Source: a bacterium
GTDB lineage: Bacteria; Patescibacteriota; Dojkabacteria; SC72
Length of the DNA stretch: 43,039 nt
Assembly: GCA_021107795.1 (NCBI GenBank)
Contig: JAIOSB010000029.1
Location: 1 to 43,039, forward strand
Reading direction: 5' to 3'
Shown: in pieces, positions 27,381 to 35,052 of the stretch
Position numbering within the stretch: position 1 is the stretch's first letter
Layout of the letters: each line of letters opens with the position of its first letter
Position numbers and translations under genes: made by a program
The notes under the pieces: model-generated
Databases searched by the model: none
The model's input: the letters and a program-made list of their open reading frames with translations, nothing else
What the model was told of the DNA's origin: nothing

Positions 27381-27716
27381 CTAGCCAGTATAACCAATAA
27401 ATTCCAACAACCATTTAACTAACATGCCTGCAATCCATACAATAACTAAACCAATGATAGCACCCGACAATGTCTTTTGCCCCTGCTCTACCTTCTCTGG
27501 ATCACCAGCCGAAAAGATGAAAGTATATCCACCTACAATAATCATGGCAACAGCTACTACAGAACCCAAACCAATTAGAATATTAATCAAAGAGATCACA
27601 TCATTAAAGACACCCTTGATAGATAACCACTTCCACTCGACAGGGGTATCTACAGAGAATCCTCCAATAATTACAAACATCCCTCTATTTAAATACCCTT
27701 TAATTTTATTCATCAT
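27381..27716 (-). CDS. T4SS pilin-like two-TM protein, copy 4
   Basis: IVGGYTFIFSAGDPEKVEQGQKTLSGAIIGLVIVWIAGMLVKWL; overlaps copy 5 by 4 nt. Confidence 0.84.
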   Translation of the reverse strand: MMNKIKGYLNRGMFVIIGGFSVDTPVEWKWLSIKGVFNDVISLINILIGLGSVVAVAMIIVGGYTFIFSAGDPEKVEQGQKTLSGAIIGLVIVWIAGMLVKWLLEFIGYTG

Positions 27717-28075
27717 ATTTGTCCTACACCAATATTAGACTTAAAAATATTAAGATCAAAAACATTAGAGACTAAAAGAAGTATTGCTACTGAAAGAAGT
27801 ATAAACACTAAACCTACTATAGCATTAGTAATCATCTCTTTAGCATCATTTAGCTTCTCTGGATTCCCCTGACTTGTAATCATCTTCATGCTAGCTACAG
27901 CTATTAAAAGAATTGCCACAATACCTGCTAATGGCATAGCTATCGAAACAATTGTTCCTACAATATCACCAACTTCACTCTGCCCCTCTAACTCTGTCAC
28001 CTGATTGAGTGTATCAGACAGTGTACTAGCATATACTTTTGTAATTATTCTATTCATACCTCGTATTATACACAA
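27713..28075 (-). CDS. T4SS pilin-like two-TM protein, copy 5
   Basis: VASMKMITSQGNPEKLNDAKEMITNAIVGLVFILLSVAILLLVSNVF. Confidence 0.84.
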   Translation of the reverse strand: MCIIRGMNRIITKVYASTLSDTLNQVTELEGQSEVGDIVGTIVSIAMPLAGIVAILLIAVASMKMITSQGNPEKLNDAKEMITNAIVGLVFILLSVAILLLVSNVFDLNIFKSNIGVGQI

Positions 28076-28088
28076 TCCTCTAACTTAA

Positions 28089-31000
28089 CTAAACAGTAGC
28101 CTCTTTACAGACTGAACTGTAATCACAATATCTACACATAAAGCCAGGAGTTGCCCTGAAATCTTTCCCCTTTATCTTCTCAATTATTCCCAACACATTC
28201 TCTCTTGCTTTCAACTTCCTCTCACTAGAAACATCTACCTCCACCACTTCACTATGCTCTACAAATACATACTTAGCACCCACTACTTTCAAGCCTAACT
28301 TCTCTTCTGCAAAGAGAGCATACAAAGGCAATTGCAAATCCTTCTTGATATTTGCATCATTCTTAACTTTCCCTGTTTTGTAATCTACAATCTCTACTTC
28401 AAGAACCTCTTTACTATCATCTACAATATCAATCCTATCTATCTTCCCTACAAAAACACCCTCCCCCAAATGTGCAGAGAACCCCTCTTCTAAAAGATAT
28501 GGTCTTTGGTCATCGCTGTATAAATTGTCGTAATATTTACTCAACATTTTCCTCCCAGAAAGTTTTCTCTCTTGCTCATGAGAGTTACTATCATAACCAC
28601 TACTAACCCATCTCTTTTCATAGAGTTCTAACAAAGTCTCCTTTGTAGGTTTCTCCACTATACCTTCCAAACCCTCTTTAGAATCTCTAAAAAAAGTATA
28701 GAAGTCGTACAGTGTGTTGTGGATAGTACTACCAAAAGACAATGAAGCGTGAGGCCTTGAGGGAACCTTAAGTACATAGGAGTACTTGTATTTCTTTGGA
28801 CAACCTTCATATGTATTAAGCTGAGAATAGCTAACCCTTTTTGTTGTGTCTATCTCCTTCATACCTTCCTCCACTATATCATCATCCATCTGGTAATATC
28901 CTAAATCCTTCTTCGCACTCTCAGAAACCAGATTATTAAACTCCTCTTGGAGATCCCTATCCAAAATATCATACAAAAATATACTAGGCTTCTTCTTAGT
29001 CTTAGCATTGCCATAGAAATGGGAAGCAGTAAGATACAATCTCTCTTTAGCACGGGTAACACCAACATAGAACAACCTCCTCTCTTCTTGAATATGCTCT
29101 TCTTTACTACTCACATCCTCGGACAATTCTTCCTTGATCAACTCTTCAGGCATAGGGATCCTATCACTCCTATTCCTTGTCGGGAATCTATCCGATACCA
29201 AGTTACAAAGGAATACAACTGGAAACTCTAAACCCTTAGCACTATGTACAGTAGAGATATTTACTCCATCAAAATCATCGAAATCAGAACTGTCAATCGA
29301 TGGAGACTCCCCTACTTTAATACAATATTCAAGATAGTCAACATATTCATATATATTAGTCCCTGCATTATTCTTCTCAAAGTCTTTAACTAGATCAAAA
29401 AACTTAGAAATATTGGTAATCCTAAACAAGTTTTCTGAATTCTCATCTTCTAACAGAGAGTTCATATACCCACTTTTTGTTACAAAGTCATACAGAATCT
29501 CACCAATAGATTTGTTTCCTTTTACCAATTTAATACCATTATGCATAATCAAGAGCAAATCACTCATACGAGAGATACTCTCAGGTGAAAGGATGTTGTT
29601 TAATATGTTCTTCTCATCTACCTTCAGGTCTTCAATATTCCAATCATCCTCTCCTAGCTTAATTTCCCACAATCTCTCTAATTCTTCAAAGAGCGATATC
29701 CTCTCTTCTCTAGCCAATTTGTTTAATTCTATAAACTCCCTAGGACTGAGACCCCAGATATCCATAGTAAGGAGCTTGTACATAGCTATACCATCTGTAT
29801 AATCAGTAAGAGCTCTGAGGTATGAAATAAGGTTTTGAATTTCATCTCTGCTATACAACCCCCTCTGCCCGCTTAGCTTGTAAGGAATACCGTAGTATCT
29901 TAAGGTTTGAACAAATATCTCAGAATGAGAATTAGCTCTGGTTAAAATCGCAAAATCTGAAAACTTATACTCCTTACCAACATCACCATCAACCAAACTA
30001 GACTGCCCTGACTCATCAAAAGCAACTCCGTCTTCACCCTCTTTCGTATTATCACTATGCCCAGTCAATCTGAGAATCTCTTTAGCAACCCACTCAGCTT
30101 CACCATTATCACTACCTGTTACTACCAAATTCACACTATCTCCATCTATTTCCTCAAACACCCTTGATGCTTTCAATTTCTTATCCACCTTCTCTGTTAC
30201 TTCCAACCTATATGGATCATTATGCTTAATCAACCTATACGCACTATCAAGAATCTCCTGTCTTGATCTGTAATTCTGATTAAGAACTATTTCTTTTGCA
30301 TCTGTAAATATCTCTTTGAATTGTAGAATGTTAGAAATTGCAGCGCCTCTAAATTTGTAAATAGCTTGATCGTCATCCCCTACTACAGTTAAGTTCCTAG
30401 GTAATTTCCTCTTGTTTTTGTAATCAGTACCAAGCACCAAGGTGTTAACCAATACATTCTGTGTGTAATTAGTATCTTGGAATTCGTCCACAAGAATATA
30501 TTTGAATTGGTCTTGATATTTCTTTAATACGCTTGGTCTCTTTCTTAGCAATGTCAATGTAAGTAGTATTAAATCTCCAAAATCTATCTTAGATTCCTCT
30601 ATCTTCAACTTTGTATACATCTCATATGTCTGTGCTAATTCCTTAAGTTCTAAATGTCTCTGTTTTTCTTCTTGATTACCTTGAGGAAGTTTTTTTACAA
30701 ATTCTAGATACTCCTCGGGGGAACTGTCTTCGTCTTGGAGCCTTGAGAAGTGTCTGATGAGGTCATTGATAAAGTCGGTGGGATTTCCTTGAGGTCGAAA
30801 TATCTCTAATGGGAATTTGAATAGGTGTTTACGCATAAAGATATAGCTTTGGGCTTGAGTCATGAGAGAGTAACTTGTATCAAGGCCGATATAGTGACCC
30901 TCTGCTCTTAGTATTCGATCACAAAAAGCATGAAAGGTAGAAACCCATGGTTGTTCATATCCATACTCCATCTCTAAATCAATACGTTCCATCATTTCTT

Positions 31001-31190
31001 GAGAAGCCTTTTCTGTGAATGTAAGAGCTAATATCTCTGAGGGAGTAGCCCATCCAGATTTCATAATGTGGATGATGCGTTGTGTAACTACAGCAGTTTT
31101 TCCAGTACCTGCTCCTGCTATGATTAGGAGAGGACCTTCTTTGTGCTCTACTGCTAACTTTTGTTGTTTGTTGAGTCTAACTTGTGCCAT
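28089..31190 (-). CDS. UvrD/PcrA-family helicase with C-terminal RecB/Cas4-like PD-(D/E)XK nuclease domain
   Basis: 1033 aa: IIAGAGTGKT, ILVDEFQDTNYTQ, VVGDDDQAIYKFRGA, VSTVHSAKGLEFPVVF-type motif. C-terminal SYSQLNTYEGCPKKYKY, EIVDYKTGK, LQLPLYAL, CRYCDYSSVC (likely Fe-S Cys set). Confidence 0.93.
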   Translation of the reverse strand: MAQVRLNKQQKLAVEHKEGPLLIIAGAGTGKTAVVTQRIIHIMKSGWATPSEILALTFTEKASQEMMERIDLEMEYGYEQPWVSTFHAFCDRILRAEGHYIGLDTSYSLMTQAQSYIFMRKHLFKFPLEIFRPQGNPTDFINDLIRHFSRLQDEDSSPEEYLEFVKKLPQGNQEEKQRHLELKELAQTYEMYTKLKIEESKIDFGDLILLTLTLLRKRPSVLKKYQDQFKYILVDEFQDTNYTQNVLVNTLVLGTDYKNKRKLPRNLTVVGDDDQAIYKFRGAAISNILQFKEIFTDAKEIVLNQNYRSRQEILDSAYRLIKHNDPYRLEVTEKVDKKLKASRVFEEIDGDSVNLVVTGSDNGEAEWVAKEILRLTGHSDNTKEGEDGVAFDESGQSSLVDGDVGKEYKFSDFAILTRANSHSEIFVQTLRYYGIPYKLSGQRGLYSRDEIQNLISYLRALTDYTDGIAMYKLLTMDIWGLSPREFIELNKLAREERISLFEELERLWEIKLGEDDWNIEDLKVDEKNILNNILSPESISRMSDLLLIMHNGIKLVKGNKSIGEILYDFVTKSGYMNSLLEDENSENLFRITNISKFFDLVKDFEKNNAGTNIYEYVDYLEYCIKVGESPSIDSSDFDDFDGVNISTVHSAKGLEFPVVFLCNLVSDRFPTRNRSDRIPMPEELIKEELSEDVSSKEEHIQEERRLFYVGVTRAKERLYLTASHFYGNAKTKKKPSIFLYDILDRDLQEEFNNLVSESAKKDLGYYQMDDDIVEEGMKEIDTTKRVSYSQLNTYEGCPKKYKYSYVLKVPSRPHASLSFGSTIHNTLYDFYTFFRDSKEGLEGIVEKPTKETLLELYEKRWVSSGYDSNSHEQERKLSGRKMLSKYYDNLYSDDQRPYLLEEGFSAHLGEGVFVGKIDRIDIVDDSKEVLEVEIVDYKTGKVKNDANIKKDLQLPLYALFAEEKLGLKVVGAKYVFVEHSEVVEVDVSSERKLKARENVLGIIEKIKGKDFRATPGFMCRYCDYSSVCKEATV

Positions 31191-31192
31191 TT

Positions 31193-31303
31193 CTAGTTAA
31201 GGAAAAGGTATGTAGCAAAGGTGCAAGCAAGAAGTGTAAGACCGATTGCACTCATTACCAATATCCTTACCAATTTACCAGCTCGAGGTTTTTCTTTTTC
31301 CAT
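31193..31303 (-). CDS. Single-TM microprotein (36 aa), below ORF-track length cutoff
   Basis: Manual translation MEKEKPRAGKLVRILVMSAIGLTLLACTFATYLFLN*. Stop lies 2 nt before the helicase ATG, suggesting translational coupling. Confidence 0.45.
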   Translation of the reverse strand: MEKEKPRAGKLVRILVMSAIGLTLLACTFATYLFLN

Positions 31304-31328
31304 ATTTATATTTATATATATTAGATAT

Positions 31329-32198
31329 TCACTTAGCTAATTTCTTCATTGTATTAATCTCCTTTTCCATTGTACCACTAGATTTAAGAGCAGGAGTTTC
31401 TAATATGAATGGGGTTTCTTTGAATTCCTTCCTGTGTAGCAATTCTTTCAAAGTTTCACTTCCTATTTCTCCTTCTCCTAAATTCGCATGTCTATCTTTG
31501 TTAGATGAGAGTTTAGTTAAGGAATCGTTCAGATGTATGGCTCTAATGTTTGATATTTCTAATTCTTGTTCCATATCTTTTACAACATTATCCATATCGT
31601 TTACCCAATCATATCCTGCTACGTATGTGTGTTGTGTGTCTACTACAAACCCTACTCTCTTTTTGTCTTCTACTCCTTCTCTCATTAGTCGTAATTCTGC
31701 GAAGCTTCTTCCCAAATTATTCCCCATTCCAGCTGTAGTTTCTATGAGGAGTTTCTGTTTCCCAGGTACTTTATTCAAAACCCAGTTCATACCGTATGAT
31801 ATTCTCTCTATACTATCCTCGTATGAGAGTTCTTTCTGTGATCCGGGATGGAAGCATACTCCCAATATTTCACATTCAATCTTCTCTTTTTCTATTAATT
31901 CCCCTACTCTCTCTGCAAAGTCTAAGTATATGACTAATCCCATCTTACTAAGGTGAAAGAGTTTTTTGTCTTTTCTAGCTAAATTGGTTAGATATATTCC
32001 ATGGAGTAGAATCTTTTTTAATTGAGATTGTTTGAGTTGTTCTACAAACTTTTCTATGTCCTCCTGTGGTACTAGTTTAGTAGCCCATCGCATAGGGGGA
32101 GTGATCATCATTTGTATTGTATTAATGTTGTACTTGTCAGCAGTTTTAATTGCATTTTCTATTCCTCTAGCTGTTGATACGTGTGCTCCTAAGTACAT
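31329..32198 (-). CDS. nfo: Endonuclease IV (AP endonuclease)
   Basis: 289 aa: MYLGAHVSTARGIENAI...LLIETTAGMGNNLGRSFAEL...VGFVVDTQHTYVAGYD...IHLNDSLTKLSSNKDRHANLGEGEIG, matching the Nfo metal-ligand motifs. Confidence 0.95.
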   Translation of the reverse strand: MYLGAHVSTARGIENAIKTADKYNINTIQMMITPPMRWATKLVPQEDIEKFVEQLKQSQLKKILLHGIYLTNLARKDKKLFHLSKMGLVIYLDFAERVGELIEKEKIECEILGVCFHPGSQKELSYEDSIERISYGMNWVLNKVPGKQKLLIETTAGMGNNLGRSFAELRLMREGVEDKKRVGFVVDTQHTYVAGYDWVNDMDNVVKDMEQELEISNIRAIHLNDSLTKLSSNKDRHANLGEGEIGSETLKELLHRKEFKETPFILETPALKSSGTMEKEINTMKKLAK

Positions 32199-32233
32199 AC
32201 CTTATTTTAGCTTTGATGCAAAGAAAATACAAA

Positions 32234-32262
32234 TTGGATAATTAACAAACGTTTGATATAAT
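32234..32262 (+). promoter_or_regulatory. Sigma-70-like promoter for tRNA-Ser
   Basis: TTGGAT - 17 nt - TATAAT; the -10 ends 11 nt before the tRNA 5' end. Confidence 0.75.
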
Positions 32263-32272
32263 ACAGCGGTAT

Positions 32273-32364
32273 GGAGAGGTGCCTGAGTGGTCGAAAGGAA
32301 CTCACTGCTAACGAGTCATAGGTGTTACAGCCTATCGCGGGTTCGAATCCCGCCCTCTCCGCCA
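32273..32364 (+). tRNA. tRNA-Ser, anticodon GCU, long variable arm, CCA encoded
   Basis: GGAGAGG...CTGCTAA...CATAGGTGTTACAGCCTAT...GCGGGTTCGAATCCCGC-CCTCTCC-GCCA. Class II tRNA; one A.C mismatch at the base of the anticodon stem. Confidence 0.95.
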
Positions 32365-32418
32365 GTTTAGAATTTTGATAGACCTTTTGTAAGCAATCAT
32401 TTTCCAATTAGTAATATC

Positions 32419-33624
32419 ATGAAGAAAACCTTTAAAATAAATAATGAAATCGATTTGGGAGAAGCAATCTGGGCTTCAAAAGATGGTGATAAGATTGTTT
32501 TTCAAAAAGGAGAATATGGGAATATCCCTTACAAGAAAGGTATTTCCTATATTTTCCCAAAAGATAAAAGTGTGAGTGTGGCCAATATCCTAGGAATTGG
32601 ATTTTTTGGTGAACTTTCTGGAGGTAGCATTAAAAATAAAGATTTTTCGGTAGAAAATCCAAACATCAGACCTCAAAATATAAAGTCTATTTATATTTTT
32701 CGAAAGAAGCTACCTTTCAATATTCGGTTTGGTTGTCCTTTAGGTTTTGTTCACGCAAACGGAGTCGTACTAAATTTCTCTGGAAATGACAAAGAAAGTT
32801 TTTGTATGGGGGGAGAACAAAGTCTTCCAAAAGGGATTGTAGAAATCATTGTCCCGATTCTTGAAGAAATAGATATTGAAAGGTCTGATCCTTTTTATTC
32901 TTCAAAAATCTTTGGAATGGATATTTCAAAAAAAGAAAAAGAAATTAAGTGTAAAAAACATAAAAATGCAAAACAAAAGAGGGTTGAAACTGAACAATTA
33001 GAGTGTAATAGAGAGATTGGTTTGAATTTAAATGATATGGAATATAAAGCTCTTTGGGCATTAAATCACTTTATTCGACAATATGGGAAAGTAGCAGAAG
33101 ATAAAAGAATAAAAGGATTTAGTGTTGCTGAATTTAAAGACAATTTGGAATTTGGAGGAGGAAAGGAGGAGGAAGATATCCCTTGTGTGTCACTGAATTA
33201 TATAGAACAATATAGTAGTGGGAAGATATCACAAGAATCTTTGAATGACTTACAGGATTTGTTTCTGTCTTCCCCAGACTATTCTGTGATGGATTATGTG
33301 GAATTTCATCTTAATCATTTGAATTATAGTTTGGCAACAATTGGCATGTATCAATGGTTTGAGGGTTTATGGAAGAACTCCGATTCTCCAGGCGATAAAT
33401 GGGAATTTATAGGATCAAAAACAAGTGATGTAAAAATTAAACAATATTTATCTGAAATGATAAATGCAAGAAATAATACCGTTCATCATAAGAAACTTGA
33501 GACGAGACAAACTGAAAAGAATAAATTAAAAACAGACTGGGGAGCTGAAGAAATGACAGAATATAAAATGTTTGCAAACAAAAGACCTTGGCTTTGGTAT
33601 AGTACATTAAGAGATTTCGAGTAA
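32419..33624 (+). CDS. Uncharacterised protein with C-terminal HEPN-like RX4H motif (ARNNTVHH)
   Basis: 401-aa ORF, AT-rich, plus-strand gene directly after tRNA-Ser. Motif MINARNNTVHHKK (R codon 33469-33471, H codon 33484-33486). N-terminal AIWASKDGDKIVFQKGEYGNI is reminiscent of beta-helix starts. Confidence 0.75.
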   Translation: MKKTFKINNEIDLGEAIWASKDGDKIVFQKGEYGNIPYKKGISYIFPKDKSVSVANILGIGFFGELSGGSIKNKDFSVENPNIRPQNIKSIYIFRKKLPFNIRFGCPLGFVHANGVVLNFSGNDKESFCMGGEQSLPKGIVEIIVPILEEIDIERSDPFYSSKIFGMDISKKEKEIKCKKHKNAKQKRVETEQLECNREIGLNLNDMEYKALWALNHFIRQYGKVAEDKRIKGFSVAEFKDNLEFGGGKEEEDIPCVSLNYIEQYSSGKISQESLNDLQDLFLSSPDYSVMDYVEFHLNHLNYSLATIGMYQWFEGLWKNSDSPGDKWEFIGSKTSDVKIKQYLSEMINARNNTVHHKKLETRQTEKNKLKTDWGAEEMTEYKMFANKRPWLWYSTLRDFE

Positions 33625-33625
33625 T

Positions 33626-33719
33626 AATTACTTATTAATTGATGAAGTAAAGATTTATGATTATGTATTATCTAACACAGAGTTGGATTTTCTTTATAAA
33701 TCAGGATAATAAGAGAGTT
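33626..33719 (+). pseudogene. Remnant of the C-terminus of a LamG/concanavalin-like domain protein
   Basis: Translation NNYLLIDEVKIYDYVLSNTELDFLYKSG* resembles IDEVAVWNRGLSSTEILDIYKRG and IDETAIWSRSLSPTEILDIYKRG of the LamG genes at 35-40 kb. No start codon or upstream domain; it abuts the HEPN-like gene stop. Confidence 0.6.
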
Positions 33720-33730
33720 TTTACTTTAAA

Positions 33731-33904
33731 CTAACTATTAATTGCTTTAAGTATAGCGCTAAAAACAAAACACAATGCTCCATAAGAAGATAATACTGTA
33801 AGGAGAACTAAATACTTCTTGTTTGTTTTAAGATACGCAGCTAAAGTAAATAGGGATAGAAAAACCAAGATATGAATTGCCCAGAAGTGAAATGTAAAAA
33901 TCAT
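33731..33904 (-). CDS. Small membrane protein (57 aa), below ORF-track cutoff
   Basis: MIFTFHFWAIHILVFLSLFTLAAYLKTNKKYLVLLTVLSSYGALCFVFSAILKAINS*, two hydrophobic segments. Confidence 0.45.
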   Translation of the reverse strand: MIFTFHFWAIHILVFLSLFTLAAYLKTNKKYLVLLTVLSSYGALCFVFSAILKAINS

Positions 33905-34060
33905 AGAAGTTTTTATTAAATAAATAAAATATTTTTTGTTTTAGCCATTGAACATAATTACATTTAACTGGTTATTATACTCAATACATGTCTAAACATC
34001 TGAATTGTATCATAAAAGTTCAACGTGATCAGGCTTTTCTCGGAGTAAAGAGGAGCTAAC

Positions 34061-34180
34061 TTATAAATTCTTATTTATAGTTTTAAGCAACTCAACAAAT
34101 GCAGACTGCGAGAAATGCGTCCTATCTTTAAATTTTAAAAACTTTGCCTTTGGTAAATGCTTCTTAAGAATCAATGTCAT
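34061..34180 (-). pseudogene. Remnant resembling the C-terminus of an alpha/beta-hydrolase (YdeN/RBBP9-like serine hydrolase)
   Basis: MTLILKKHLPKAKFLKFKDRTHFSQSAFVELLKTINKNL* has a hydrolase-tail LPxAxxxxFxxxxHF pattern. In-frame stop shortly upstream and no hydrolase N-terminus. Confidence 0.4.
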
Positions 34181-34184
34181 GTAA

Positions 34185-35006
34185 CTACTCTTTTTTCTTC
34201 CCTAATTGCCACTTTGTAATAAACCCAATTGCCAATGCCACACAACCACCTACCACAGTTACTATTAGATACAACGGCCTATTCAACACATTATGGACAT
34301 TACCGCTTAATACACTATCCATTGTTTCATTAGTTAATAGAATCGAATACCAAAAATTATCAGCAGCGTGAAGAATAATACCACCTACTAATAAACTACC
34401 CTTTGTCTTATTATAAACCCATGTAATTAATATCGACAAAGAAATTTCTCCAATCAAGAATATTGGTAACCATTCCAAACCTATTTGATTATGTAAGGAT
34501 TCTGCCTGGAAGAATATTGGTAAATGCCACAACCCCCAAACTGTTCCAATAATTATACTTACTATAAAAGGATTTATTCTTTTTTGTAAATACGGTTGAG
34601 CAAACCCTCTCCAACCCAATTCTTCTGCTAAAGGCCCTCCAAGGATAGTCATCACGAAGTATAGAGGTAGCCAATACCATTTTTCGTGGAGAAAAGTAAA
34701 ACTGATTGTTCCACCATCCAAAATTGCAAAAATCCCAATTGCTGTAAGTGATATTAGGGCTGATACAAACAGAGCTACCAACCACCATCTCCAACCAACC
34801 TTCCATCGTAACGCTTGTTGTGTTACTTTTCTGAGACCATCCTTCCCCTGAGTTAGTGCAATTACAATAATACCTGCTATTGACGGACCAAATATGATTA
34901 GTCCAGCTTCTCCCATAATCCAAGGAAACCAGCTAATAATAAAAGTTACTATTAAGAAAACAACAAATACGTGTTTTTTAAGAAACGCTTTAGATTTACT
35001 CTGCAT
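34185..35006 (-). CDS. CPBP-family intramembrane (CAAX-like) glutamic endopeptidase
   Basis: 273 aa multi-TM. GPLAEELGWRGFAQPYLQKRINPFIVSIIIGTVWGLWHLPIFF and HAADNFWY are CPBP motifs. Confidence 0.92.
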   Translation of the reverse strand: MQSKSKAFLKKHVFVVFLIVTFIISWFPWIMGEAGLIIFGPSIAGIIVIALTQGKDGLRKVTQQALRWKVGWRWWLVALFVSALISLTAIGIFAILDGGTISFTFLHEKWYWLPLYFVMTILGGPLAEELGWRGFAQPYLQKRINPFIVSIIIGTVWGLWHLPIFFQAESLHNQIGLEWLPIFLIGEISLSILITWVYNKTKGSLLVGGIILHAADNFWYSILLTNETMDSVLSGNVHNVLNRPLYLIVTVVGGCVALAIGFITKWQLGKKKE

Positions 35007-35052
35007 TATAATAAACTTGTTGACAAGTAAAATGAGGTCTCTCCACCAACAA

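Noticed and set aside
31246-31956. 236-aa plus-strand ORF
   Set aside because: Antisense to nfo (endonuclease IV), whose frame is clearly coding.
32207-32407. 66-aa minus-strand ORF with LAERAGFEPA
   Set aside because: Classic spurious ORF from the antisense of tRNA-Ser.
34489-34923. 144-aa minus-strand ORF
   Set aside because: Alternative frame of the CPBP protease gene, which has strong family motifs.
32364-35050. Integrative element with att repeats at tRNA-Ser
   Set aside because: No integrase ORF and no second copy of the tRNA 3' end seen by eye; only reported as a hotspot hypothesis.
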